Made by a program: the position numbers and the translations under genes
In this document: in pieces, positions 1-8,198 of the stretch
How the letters are laid out: each line of letters begins with the position of its first letter
How positions within the stretch are numbered: position 1 is the stretch's first letter
Assembly (NCBI GenBank): GCA_040882845.1
Contig: JBBEAM010000011.1
Coordinates: 1-41,480 of the forward strand
Source of the DNA: JBBEAM01 sp040882845
Lineage (GTDB): Bacteria > Pseudomonadota > Alphaproteobacteria > Kiloniellales > DSM-21159
Reading direction: 5' to 3'
DNA length: 41,480 nt
The notes under the pieces: generated by a model
Seen by the model: the letters and a program-made list of their open reading frames with translations, nothing else
Told to the model about the DNA's origin: nothing
Databases searched by the model: none

Positions 1-593
<593 letters not shown>

Positions 594-674
594 AATTCCT
601 TGATGGCCATCCGCGCGGAGCGCATCGAGCCGCGCCGATCCCTTTATGGGATGAGCGTGGCTCGATATTGCTCT
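594..674 (+). promoter_or_regulatory. putative CRISPR leader
   Basis: These 81 bp separate the rpoD stop from the first repeat. They carry no gene. Because the tracrRNA anti-repeat fixes the array as transcribed on the + strand, this is the upstream end, where a leader is expected. A weak -10-like GATATT lies at 664-669, five bases before repeat 1, without a convincing -35. Transcription could also read through from rpoD, since no hairpin plus T-run terminator is seen after the rpoD stop. Confidence 0.45.
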
Positions 675-1436
675 GCCGTGGTTTCCCTACCGATTTCCCT
701 GAGGTAGGCTTCGCTTTGTCGGATATGCCGACGAACTACAGCCGTGGTTTCCCTACCGATTTCCCTGAGGTAGGCTATATTCGAACCCAGGCCCGGCGCC
801 TAAAGCGCCGTGGTTTCCCTACCGATTTCCCTGAGGTAGGCTATGAAGCCCGCGCTTTCCTTGATCTTCGGAGCCGTGGTTTCCCTACCGATTTCCCTGA
901 GGTAGGCTAGGCGCTCCCCTGCTAAGGGCGCGAGGCTGGCCGTGGTTTCCCTACCGATTTCCCTGAGGTAGGCTATATTCGAACCCAGGCCCGGCGCCTA
1001 AAGCGCCGTGGTTTCCCTACCGATTTCCCTGAGGTAGGCTATGAAGCCCGCGCTTTCCTTGATCTTCGGAGCCGTGGTTTCCCTACCGATTTCCCTGAGG
1101 TAGGCTAGGCGCTCCCCTGCTAAGGGCGCGAGGCTGGCCGTGGTTTCCCTACCGATTTCCCTGAGGTAGGCTCCCTGGTGGAACCTCTCGCTGGTGCTGG
1201 CGGCCGTGGTTTCCCTACCGATTTCCCTGAGGTAGGCTTCGCCGTGGTCGACGCCTTCGATCATCGCGGCCGTGGTTTCCCTACCGATTTCCCTGAGGTA
1301 GGCTCCTATCGAGCTGCGGGAGAAAGAACTGGGGGCCGTGGTTTCCCTACCGATTTCCCTGAGGTAGGCTCGCCCATCGAATGCCCGGTGACATAGAGCG
1401 GCCGTGGTTTCCCTACCGATTTCCCTGAGGTAGGCT
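675..1436 (+). CRISPR. type II-C CRISPR array, 12 repeats and 11 spacers
   Basis: Twelve identical 36-bp repeats begin GCCGTGGTTTCCC and end CCCTGAGGTAGGCT. They start at 675, 741, 807, 873, 939, 1005, 1071, 1137, 1203, 1269, 1335 and 1401. All spacers are exactly 30 bp, as usual for type II. No repeat is degenerate, so the ancestral end cannot be told from repeat decay. Spacers 2-4 recur as spacers 5-7, leaving eight distinct spacers. The tracrRNA anti-repeat at 5918-5944 lies on the + strand and is complementary to the repeat as read on the + strand, so crRNAs are made left to right, convergent with the cas operon. Several spacers read as open protein-coding sequence, but no protospacer source could be searched. 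Confidence 0.99.
777..1172 (+). repeat. tandem duplication of a three-spacer block inside the array
   Basis: The 198-bp block 777-974 (spacers 2, 3 and 4, each with its following repeat) is repeated without a change at 975-1172. The spacers begin ATATTCGAACCC, ATGAAGCCCGCG and AGGCGCTCCCCT in both copies. Acquisition adds one spacer at a time, so this is best explained by unequal recombination between repeats. The identity suggests a recent event. Confidence 0.97.
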
Positions 1437-1482
1437 ACGAGCGGAATAAGTTCTTGGAAAGAAAACGAAAAATGGGGATTGG

Positions 1483-1812
1483 CTAGAGCAGAACAAGCTG
1501 GTCGATCCCTGTTTTTTCCTGTCGGGTTCGCTTTCCGACGAGCAGTTTCATACGCCCAAACTGACGCTCCGTGACTTGCAAGGCCCGTACGCTACCCTGG
1601 GGCGGGAGGTTTTTCTCGGCCCGGCCGAGGTGCTTGTCCGCTGCATCCTGACCCCGGCACACCCGAGTATACACCGAAAGCTGCATCATATCGTAGCCGT
1701 CGTTGACGAGGAACTTGCGAAAGCGCGTGGCGTCCCGGCGCTCCTTCTTGGTCTTCACCGGCAGGTCGAAGAACACGAACAGATACACGAACCTGACCTC
1801 CTCTTCGCGCAT
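1483..1812 (-). CDS. cas2: CRISPR-associated endonuclease Cas2
   Basis: Cas2 is the structural partner of Cas1 in the spacer-integration complex. The protein has 109 residues, close to the normal size. The N-terminal strand carries the family pattern FVYLFVFFDLPVKTKKER, with the conserved Asp after FF, followed by RRDATRFRKFL and the central DGYDMMQLSVYTR segment typical of type II Cas2. It is the last gene of the cas9-cas1-cas2 operon and starts 6 bp after the cas1 stop. It ends 46 bp from the last CRISPR repeat, to which it is convergent. Confidence 0.95.
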   Translation of the reverse strand: MREEEVRFVYLFVFFDLPVKTKKERRDATRFRKFLVNDGYDMMQLSVYTRVCRGQDAADKHLGRAEKNLPPQGSVRALQVTERQFGRMKLLVGKRTRQEKTGIDQLVLL

Positions 1813-1818
1813 GGGGTT

Positions 1819-2712
1819 TCAAACCCGCGGCAGGACGAGAGCTGTGGCGCCTTCGCCGGAGATGGCGCGCACCAGCGAGCTCACCATGCGGTCAACCGCG
1901 GGCAGGACGGTAAGCTGCTCGCCCTCGACGACGAGCGGCTCCGTCATGACGGCGGCAAGTTCTTGCCTGTGGTCGCGTGAAAGCGCCGCTTCCTCGGGCC
2001 GCTGGCCCTGACCGGAGAGACGGAACGCCGCCCAGTCGGCGAGTGGGCGTATTACTTCCAGGAGATCGTCTGCAAGGTTGAAAGCATTCTGCGCGCCCGC
2101 ATGGTGGATACCGAAGGCTGGCAGCAGGCCGGCGCCCACCAGACCTCGGGCGACGCCAGCGCGCAGCACAGCGTAGCCATAGTTGAGCATGGCGTTGCGC
2201 AGATCGCTCTCGTCGTGGCGGCGAAAATCGTTGAAAAGCCGCTGCCAATAGAAGCGTGCGGCGCGCGCCTCGACATTGCCCTGATCGCCGGACCTCACGT
2301 GCCCCGTCATCTCGCGCAGGGTTCGGCCCCCCTCGATTTGGGCCCGGTCGAGAATAGCGGCCTGATTCTCAATCTTGCGGCGCACGATGGCCAGCCACAT
2401 ACGTTTCTTCAGCGCCGCTCCCGCCGCCACCTGGGCGCGCGCTACGCCGGCCTGCTGCCAATGCTGATGGAAGGGGAGGAGGACGCCGCAGGGGGTGTGC
2501 CGCTCGTCGGAAAAGACGACTGGAATGCCGGCCTGGAGACAGGCCGCCATGACGGCGGCCGTCGCAGTGGCCTGCGGGGTATCGAGCAGGATCCAGGCCA
2601 CATCCTCGAGAGGGAAGGAGACCGGCTCCTCCTCGCCCTGCTCCACGACCAGCCGCTGCGCCTTCAGCGAGAGGCGCGCCGGCTTGCTTATGTGCAGGCC
2701 GCGCCATGCCAT
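1819..2712 (-). CDS. cas1: CRISPR-associated endonuclease Cas1, type II form
   Basis: Cas1 is the integrase that inserts new spacers at the leader end of the array. The 297-residue protein begins MAWRGLHISKPARLSLK, the opening of the type II (NMENI-like) subgroup, followed by FPLEDVAWILLD. The catalytic C-terminal half contains ARAARFYWQRLF with the conserved Glu just before it (NVEARAARFYW), NAMLNYGYAVLRAGVARGL, and GIHHAGAQNAFNLADDLLE with the His and Asp/Glu metal ligands. The start codon lies 25 bp inside the 3' end of cas9, suggesting translational coupling. All expected active-site residues are present, so adaptation should be functional. Confidence 0.96.
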   Translation of the reverse strand: MAWRGLHISKPARLSLKAQRLVVEQGEEEPVSFPLEDVAWILLDTPQATATAAVMAACLQAGIPVVFSDERHTPCGVLLPFHQHWQQAGVARAQVAAGAALKKRMWLAIVRRKIENQAAILDRAQIEGGRTLREMTGHVRSGDQGNVEARAARFYWQRLFNDFRRHDESDLRNAMLNYGYAVLRAGVARGLVGAGLLPAFGIHHAGAQNAFNLADDLLEVIRPLADWAAFRLSGQGQRPEEAALSRDHRQELAAVMTEPLVVEGEQLTVLPAVDRMVSSLVRAISGEGATALVLPRV

Positions 2713-5700
2713 GTGCGGGTTTCCTGCTCAATTTCGTGCCTACAGCCAAATCGATCAATTTGGAATTTTCTAAAGCTGGCTAAAGTTCTTGCACCAATTG
2801 CACCACCTTCGAAGTACTCGTCACGCCGGTTATGCGGAGATATTGCCAGTGCCCCTGTAGATCGATTCATACTCCGGAAGTAGCCCTCAAATACCGAGCC
2901 ATCGCGCTTTACGACCTCCAGGAAGGAGTCACCGTAAATGCTAAAACAAAAGTGAAAATCTGCATTTACAACTTCCCAATCTTTTTCCGGCTTGTGGGCG
3001 CGAACTGCCCGGTTCGGCGGTTGCGGCCAGCCCTTCCGGTCCATCACCTGGTGGCGGTAGATCGGCACCAGGAAGTATTCGTCCTTGCCTTTTTTGTTCG
3101 GCTTTACGAACACGTCCACACGCATCATGTCGGCGTTGTCGACATGGCCGCCGTTGACTTGCAGGCCCGACGGATCGCTGCCCCTTCGCTTGAGCAGCAC
3201 CTTACGTACGATATCGCCCCGCGGCGAGCGCGGCGGAGTTTCCGCCGGCTTGCCACTGCCGATCCATGTTGCGAGCGCTGCGGCGAGCGGCCGGTTGCCG
3301 CCCTCGGCATCCTTCAGGCGCGAGAGATCGCCCTCAGTCAGATTCGCGACCGCTTTGCGCTCGTAGGTTACCTTGCGGCCATCCTCGACGCCGATGCGGT
3401 AGATCGTGTCAGCATGTCCCTGGCCCCGTCCGCGGCGCTTTTCCGAACGGGCAACGAAGACTCCTTCGAGGGCTTGGATCGCATCGTCGCGGAAGCCCTC
3501 CCACGGCGGCGGCACGAAGGGCGTCCACTTGCCGCGATTCTCGACCTCGACCTGTTGGTACTGCCGTGTCAACGCATTCAGCAGCCACTCGCTGCGCGCG
3601 GCGGCGCAGATCAGCGCATCGAGAGCATGATGCCGGCTATCGGCGCGGTCCTTGATGCCGCCCAGCCCCCAGGCGCGGCGCAGGATGGCTGTAACGGCCC
3701 CCGGGCGGGCGAAGAGCCTTCGCGTCGTTTTGCCCAGGTAGCCTTCGCTGGCCGGATCGGGCTCGCCTTGGTCTGTATAAAGTTCCCGCAGTACGGACAG
3801 CAGTGCGCGGGCGGCGTACTTCGTGTCGTTCAGGTTCCGCTCGACGAAGCCTTGCTCGCGTTCGTCGAAATTGGGCATCAGCAGGTTGCGCTTCTTGATG
3901 CCCTTAATATTCAGCGCGCGGACCCGAGCGTCGAAGGTATCCCACCAGCCGGGGTCGCTCGTTCCCTTCCATTCCCAAGGTGTGCGCTGCCCTTTGTCCT
4001 GGTTGGCTTCGGTCATGCACAGAACCTGATTCAGGTAACTGTTGTCCTGGCTACGGCTGCGAGGAAGGATGTGATCGACCTGGACGGCGTTGCTCGTAGC
4101 GAGAATGTCGCGCGGCTCGATTAATTTATCTGTGTAAATGCAACGATAGTTCTGCTCCTTCCACAGTTCGTAACGGCGCAGATCCTCCTCCGCCGGCTCG
4201 CTGCGCAGTTCGAGCTTCTCCTTCAATTCGTCTCTTCGGCGATCCTTCTCCGCAGTGCGCCTTTCGATGCCTCTCGTGATCCGATCCCGCTCCTCGGCTG
4301 ACTTGCCGACCTCGCGGGCAAGCTCGACGATGATGCGTCCGGGACGGGCGCCGAAATGGTGGACCAGCGTCTCTACCTGCTTCACCGCCGCGCGGAGGCT
4401 GCGCTGCACTACAGGATTGCGAATGTCGTCGATCTCGACCTTGCGGCTCTGGGTATGGTCGTACCCCGCGAGCGCGCAGGCTTCCGAGTAGACATTTCTC
4501 TCTAGCAGGTGCGGCAGAATATTGCGCGCGGCCTTCGCGGAGATGTGACCGGCGCCCTTGAAGGCGCCGAAGTTGCCATCCGATACGGACTTCATTAGTG
4601 CGGTACGGACAAGAGAATCGAGATCGTCCAGGCCTTCCAAGCCCTTCTCGATGCTGCCCTGGTCTTCCCGGAACGCGATCACTGCCGCAATGCGGTCCAG
4701 AAGTTCCGGCTTGTCCTTCAACGTATTCCAACCGGCTGGACCAACAGCGTCGTACAAGGTCTTGCTGCCCGCCGCGCAGCCCTTCGAGGCCACGATATCC
4801 GCTTTCGCTTTCTTTTCGTCGATGCCGTCGAAGAAGGTTCCCTTGGAGAGGCCAATTTTGGTCGCCAGCGCGTTCCAGCTCATCGACTTGCTGCCAATCC
4901 CGAAATCGGCCGCTGCCCTGCGCAACTCTTCTCCAGAGAGGCGGCGGAGGCTACCGTCGAGCTCACGTAGCTTCACGGTGTTCAGCTTGGCGAGAAAACG
5001 GAACTTTTCGAATGAAGGTGCGTGGCGCGGACTGCGCTTTTCTTCTGGCTCGAAAGGACAAATCCCGATCAGATCTTCGCTGTCTTGCAAGGGCCTTTGG
5101 TGAAAGGCGATGCCGATATAGCCATTCTCCAGTTCTGCGGTAGCCTTATCGTTCCCCAAGCGCCGCTGTGCAGCGAATAGCTGTTTTACTTCATCCAGCA
5201 GATCGTCGCGCGCGAAGGTGTGGGTGTATTCGCCACCCTTGTTGCGCCGCCGCTCGGCAAACTTCGGGTCGTTGACGACCATTCTGCCTATGCTGCCGTA
5301 TTCGCTCAGCAACTCCCTATTGGCGTCGATCGCGCCTAGCATCTTCTTGTTGTCGTCGGGCGCGTTCTGGCCAATGTCTGATTTCTTGTTCGATTTGAAC
5401 CCTCGATGCTTGGCGATGTACAGTAGTGCGGCAGCGAACTCCTCGTCGTTCAGGCGGCGGTCCAGCCCATCGGCGCGTGCCCGCCAGGGATCGGGCGCAC
5501 CTCTGCGATGATGAAAGGCAGCCGGGTTGCGCGTTAGCAGCAGGCCAGTCTCCACGAACAGCGTCCTGACATCTGCCATGCGTCGCGCCCGCCGCCGAAT
5601 GACCCGGCGCAGCAGCCTGCTATCGCGGCGGGTCTTGTTTTTCAGTTCCTTGGTTTTCGGCTCCTCCGGCGCCTCGAAGCACCAACTGCCGGCAAACTCG

Positions 5701-5840
5701 ATTGCGCCGCCGTTCACGCCATGCCGGATTGCCCCGCTGCCAAGAGATGCGATTCCCACGTCGAGGCCGATAACAAGGCTGTCATCTATCGGATAGCGAG
5801 CGCTGAGTTTGCGTAGACGTGTGCCAATGGACTCTGTCAT
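2688..5840 (-). CDS. cas9: CRISPR-associated endonuclease Cas9, type II-C
   Basis: Cas9 is the crRNA:tracrRNA-guided DNA endonuclease. It has 1050 residues, in the compact range of type II-C. Key residues by position: RuvC-I D27 in VIGLDVGIASLG; arginine-rich bridge helix about 70-90 (RRDSRLLRRVIRRRARRM); RuvC-II E506 in IIVELAREVG; HNH core VDHILPRSRS with H590, and N604 and N613 aligning with N854 and N863 of S. pyogenes Cas9; RuvC-III H738 and D741 in HHALDA. All nuclease residues are intact. The start at 5840 is chosen because AAGGGGAGG lies just upstream at good spacing; an upstream extension to 6116 would run antisense through the tracrRNA and the rpoD duplicate. With cas1 and cas2 but no csn2 or cas4, the locus is II-C. 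The C-terminal region (PAM-interacting, by family) is not recognisable by motif, so the PAM is unknown. Confidence 0.98.
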   Translation of the reverse strand: MTESIGTRLRKLSARYPIDDSLVIGLDVGIASLGSGAIRHGVNGGAIEFAGSWCFEAPEEPKTKELKNKTRRDSRLLRRVIRRRARRMADVRTLFVETGLLLTRNPAAFHHRRGAPDPWRARADGLDRRLNDEEFAAALLYIAKHRGFKSNKKSDIGQNAPDDNKKMLGAIDANRELLSEYGSIGRMVVNDPKFAERRRNKGGEYTHTFARDDLLDEVKQLFAAQRRLGNDKATAELENGYIGIAFHQRPLQDSEDLIGICPFEPEEKRSPRHAPSFEKFRFLAKLNTVKLRELDGSLRRLSGEELRRAAADFGIGSKSMSWNALATKIGLSKGTFFDGIDEKKAKADIVASKGCAAGSKTLYDAVGPAGWNTLKDKPELLDRIAAVIAFREDQGSIEKGLEGLDDLDSLVRTALMKSVSDGNFGAFKGAGHISAKAARNILPHLLERNVYSEACALAGYDHTQSRKVEIDDIRNPVVQRSLRAAVKQVETLVHHFGARPGRIIVELAREVGKSAEERDRITRGIERRTAEKDRRRDELKEKLELRSEPAEEDLRRYELWKEQNYRCIYTDKLIEPRDILATSNAVQVDHILPRSRSQDNSYLNQVLCMTEANQDKGQRTPWEWKGTSDPGWWDTFDARVRALNIKGIKKRNLLMPNFDEREQGFVERNLNDTKYAARALLSVLRELYTDQGEPDPASEGYLGKTTRRLFARPGAVTAILRRAWGLGGIKDRADSRHHALDALICAAARSEWLLNALTRQYQQVEVENRGKWTPFVPPPWEGFRDDAIQALEGVFVARSEKRRGRGQGHADTIYRIGVEDGRKVTYERKAVANLTEGDLSRLKDAEGGNRPLAAALATWIGSGKPAETPPRSPRGDIVRKVLLKRRGSDPSGLQVNGGHVDNADMMRVDVFVKPNKKGKDEYFLVPIYRHQVMDRKGWPQPPNRAVRAHKPEKDWEVVNADFHFCFSIYGDSFLEVVKRDGSVFEGYFRSMNRSTGALAISPHNRRDEYFEGGAIGARTLASFRKFQIDRFGCRHEIEQETRTWHGAACT

Positions 5841-5881
5841 CCAGCAACCTCCCCTTGTTATTCGTAAGCTTAATGCAATGG

Positions 5882-5910
5882 TTGACCAATAGACGCGGGC
5901 TTGGCAATAC
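5882..5910 (+). promoter_or_regulatory. tracrRNA promoter
   Basis: A -35 box TTGACC (5882-5887) and a -10 box CAATAC (5905-5910) are separated by 17 bp. The expected start, about 7 bp downstream, falls at 5916-5918, right where the anti-repeat begins. This agreement supports both the promoter and the + strand orientation of the tracrRNA. It faces away from cas9, whose start is at 5840. Confidence 0.75.
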
Positions 5911-5915
5911 TGGTG

Positions 5916-6000
5916 CATCAGGGAAATCGGCAGGGAAACCACGGTAAGAAGGTTTCTCTTCTGAGGAGTTACCCCCGCCGACTTAGTCGGCGGGGGGATC
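5916..6000 (+). ncRNA. tracrRNA
   Basis: The trans-activating CRISPR RNA pairs with the crRNA repeat and is bound by Cas9. Bases 5918-5944 are complementary to the CRISPR repeat (27 nt, one mismatch at 5931). They are followed by a small hairpin around 5947-5962 (AGAAG/CTTCT) and by a perfect 11-bp GC-rich stem, CCCCCGCCGAC (5972-5982) with GTCGGCGGGGG (5986-5996). There is no long T-run after the stem, so the exact 3' end is uncertain. The layout (anti-repeat first, hairpins after) is the standard tracrRNA order. It lies between cas9 and the duplicated rpoD end. Confidence 0.9.
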
Positions 6001-6013
6001 TCTAGAGATGTAA

Positions 6014-6107
<94 letters not shown>

Positions 6108-6182
6108 TCGCCGCATGACCGCTTGGCGCGAGGCGTGCTAGGCTGCAAGAAGCAGTCTCGCAGCCGAGCCGGAGTTTTCTTC

Positions 6183-6806
6183 TTGCCCCATCGCAGCCTT
6201 TACGCCGCTGTTCTGGCGCTTGCCCTGTTTCTTCCGCAGGGGGCAGCGGCCGACGTCAACGACTCGCTCACCCGCGGCGACTATTCCGCCGCGCTGGCCG
6301 AAGCGCGGCCACTGGCCGAGGCCGGCGATCCCAACGCCCAGGCGGTGATGGGCCTGCTCTACCGCGACGGCCTCGGCGTCGCCCAGGACTACGCCCAAGC
6401 CGCGCAGTGGTTCGAGGCCTCGGCCGAGCAGGGCCAGGCCGGCGCGCAGTACAACCTCGGCGAGCTCTACCGCCGCGGCGCCGGGGTGCCCCAGGACGAT
6501 CGGCAGGCGGCCTACTGGCACTGGCAGGCGGCCGAACAGAACCATGCCAGCGCCCGCTTCGTGCTCGGCTATCTCTACTTCGAGGGGCGCGGCGTCGAGC
6601 CCGACGGCGCGCGCGCCCTGGCGCTGATCCGCAGCGCCGCCGAGCAGTCTGTCGCCGAGGCCCAGTTCGTGATGGGGCGCCTCTACGCCACCGGCACCCT
6701 GGTGCCGCGCGACGAGGACGCGGCGATCCGCTGGTTTCGCGCCGCCGAGGCCCAGGGCTATCCCCAGGCCAGGGGTCTGGCCGATGAACTGGAAAAGACC
6801 CAGTAG
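6183..6806 (+). CDS. secreted Sel1-repeat (TPR-like) protein
   Basis: The 207-residue product has a signal peptide (LYAAVLALALFLPQGAAA, cleavage likely before DVND) and then about four Sel1-like repeats, such as AQAVMGLLYRDGLGVAQDYA, AQYNLGELYRRGAGVPQDD, ARFVLGYLYFEGRGVEPDG and AQFVMGRLYATGTLVPRDE. Sel1 repeats form alpha solenoids that bind proteins; the partner cannot be told. I chose the TTG at 6183 because GGAG lies 8 nt upstream and it puts the signal peptide at the N-terminus. Another TTG at 6123 would add 20 residues. Before the CRISPR element entered, this gene would have followed rpoD. Confidence 0.85.
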   Translation: MPHRSLYAAVLALALFLPQGAAADVNDSLTRGDYSAALAEARPLAEAGDPNAQAVMGLLYRDGLGVAQDYAQAAQWFEASAEQGQAGAQYNLGELYRRGAGVPQDDRQAAYWHWQAAEQNHASARFVLGYLYFEGRGVEPDGARALALIRSAAEQSVAEAQFVMGRLYATGTLVPRDEDAAIRWFRAAEAQGYPQARGLADELEKTQ

Positions 6807-6815
6807 GGTGGGGCC

Positions 6816-7691
6816 ATGGAGCTGACGCTGCTCGGCACCGGCTGCCCGGTCGCCCACGCCGGGCGCTACGGCCCGGCCCAGGCGGTGACCCAGGGGGACG
6901 CGGCGATCCTGATCGACTGCGGCTCCGGCGTCACCCAGCGGCTGGTGGCCGCCGGACTGCCCGGCGCGCGGCTCGACGCGGTCCTGCTGACCCACCTGCA
7001 CAGCGACCATGTGATCGACCTCTTCCAGCTGACGATCTCGAGCTGGCACCAGGGCCGAGACCGGCCGCAGCGCGTCTTCGGCCCGCCGGGCACGCGGCGC
7101 TACGTCGAGGGCCTGCTGGCGCTCTGGCGCCCGGAGCTGGAGCAGCGCATCGCCCACGAGAAGCGGCCCTCGACGGCCGCCCTGGAGATCGAGGTGGAGG
7201 AAATCGGCGACGGCTGGATGGGCGGCTTCGGGGGCCTTTCCGTCACCGCCTTCGCGGTCGAACACTGGCCGGTCAAGCATGCGCTCGGCTTCGCGGTCGA
7301 GGGCGGGGACAATCGGCTGGTCCTCTCCGGCGACACCCGGCGCTGCGCGGCAGTCGAGGCGGCCGCGCGCGGCGCCGATCTGCTGCTGCACGAGGTCTTC
7401 GTTCACCGCGAGATGCCGCCGGTCGAGGGGGTACGCTCCGCCGAGACCGTGAAAAACGTGGCCGCCTACCACACCCTGTCCAGCGAGGTCGGGAAGATCG
7501 CCGCCGAGGCCGGGGTCAAGGCCCTGGCGCTGACCCACTTCGTGCCGCCGTCCTGCGACCGGGAGGCACTGCTCGCCGAGGTCCGCGCGGATTTCACCGG
7601 CCCCGTGGTGATCGGGGAGGACCTGATGCGCTTCGATCTGGCGGCGGGTTCTCTTCGACACGGCGAGCTCCTGCTTTCCCTCGGCGCTTGA
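6816..7691 (+). CDS. metallo-beta-lactamase-fold hydrolase, RNase Z-like
   Basis: The 291-residue protein starts with MELTLLGTGCP and carries the metal motif THLHSDH at 59-65 (H60, H62, D64, H65). It also has the downstream GDT of LVLSGDTRRC, the HEVF segment and a last histidine in ALTHFVPP. This order is that of the RNase Z/arylsulfatase-like branch of the MBL superfamily. Many members of this branch are uncharacterised hydrolases, so tRNA 3' processing should not be assumed. It starts 9 bp after the Sel1 gene and is probably co-transcribed with it. Confidence 0.85.
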   Translation: MELTLLGTGCPVAHAGRYGPAQAVTQGDAAILIDCGSGVTQRLVAAGLPGARLDAVLLTHLHSDHVIDLFQLTISSWHQGRDRPQRVFGPPGTRRYVEGLLALWRPELEQRIAHEKRPSTAALEIEVEEIGDGWMGGFGGLSVTAFAVEHWPVKHALGFAVEGGDNRLVLSGDTRRCAAVEAAARGADLLLHEVFVHREMPPVEGVRSAETVKNVAAYHTLSSEVGKIAAEAGVKALALTHFVPPSCDREALLAEVRADFTGPVVIGEDLMRFDLAAGSLRHGELLLSLGA

Positions 7692-7736
7692 TCGCCGGGC
7701 GGCGAGGGGGTTGAATGCCCGCCCGCAGGTTTGGCG

Positions 7737-7813
7737 GGGCCCGTAGTTCAGCTGGTTAGAACGCGCCGCTCATAACGGTGTTGTCGCAGGTTCGAGTCCT
7801 GCCGGGCCCACCA
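7737..7813 (+). tRNA. tRNA with anticodon CAT (Met or Ile2)
   Basis: The 77-nt cloverleaf has acceptor GGGCCCG (7737-7743) pairing with CGGGCCC (7803-7809), an anticodon stem CGCCG/CGGTG around loop CTCATAA with CAT at 7771-7773, and T arm GCAGGTTCGAGTCCTGC. Discriminator A and an encoded CCA end at 7813. CAT is used by elongator Met, initiator Met and lysidine-modified Ile2. The initiator is unlikely because the first acceptor pair is a normal G-C. I cannot separate elongator Met from Ile2 by eye. The 3' end adjoins the left boundary repeat of the catabolic island. Confidence 0.95.
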
Positions 7814-8080
7814 CCCACCTTCCGCGAACGCGCGGTCTCTTCCCTATTCGCCCGCAAGCCGCGGAACTCCGCAGGTTCCAGGACATGAGGATGCGCCAGA
7901 GACGGTGACCGTCGCGCGCTTTCAGGCCAAAGAGCCGGAAAGTCTCTGTGGTGCCAATTCGAGTTCACGTTGAGGTTTTACGTCCCGGATTGAGGGGCCG
8001 TTCAGGCCCCGAATCCGAGCAGCCGGCGCTGCCGTTCCCACGCCATGGGGAGAACACCGATCCGGCGCAGGCCCTGGGCG
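7808..8080 (+). repeat. left boundary repeat of the catabolic island
   Basis: These 273 bp recur in the same orientation at 39121-39396, roughly 85-90% identical by eye. The match starts within the tRNA CCACCA end and stops just after GGCCCTGGGCG. It spans the decayed 3' end of a serine recombinase gene (8002-8094, - strand) and the recombinase's downstream sequence. No gene was found in the rest of 7814-8198. Confidence 0.85.
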
Positions 8081-8094
8081 GTAGCGTTGACACG
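8002..8094 (-). pseudogene. serine recombinase C-terminal remnant (left)
   Basis: Read on the - strand the frame gives VNATAQGLRRIGVLPMAWE and then RQRRLLGFGA before a TGA at 8002-8004. This resembles the extreme C-terminus of large serine recombinases of alphaproteobacteria as I know them (L..RL.RIG.LPLDWA.QR..LGF). An in-frame TAA lies just upstream (8095-8097) and no more of the gene follows, so it is a fragment. The copy at 39317-39577 is longer but also broken. Confidence 0.6.
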
Positions 8095-8198
8095 TTAGTT
8101 GATGGCCTCCGCCCGTTCCGGCCATCAACTTAACCTGTCGAAACTACCTGGACCAAAATCGGGGGCCTGGCATGCGGCGGCGGAGCACCCAATGTTCT

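Noticed and set aside
675..1436. Promoters inside each repeat, as in Neisseria type II-C arrays.
   Set aside because: The repeat end GAGGTAGGCT has no good extended -10 and the following spacer bases do not complete one.
7756..7968. Small - strand protein over the tRNA and left repeat.
   Set aside because: It includes the antisense of the tRNA; such frames are common false calls at this tRNA type.
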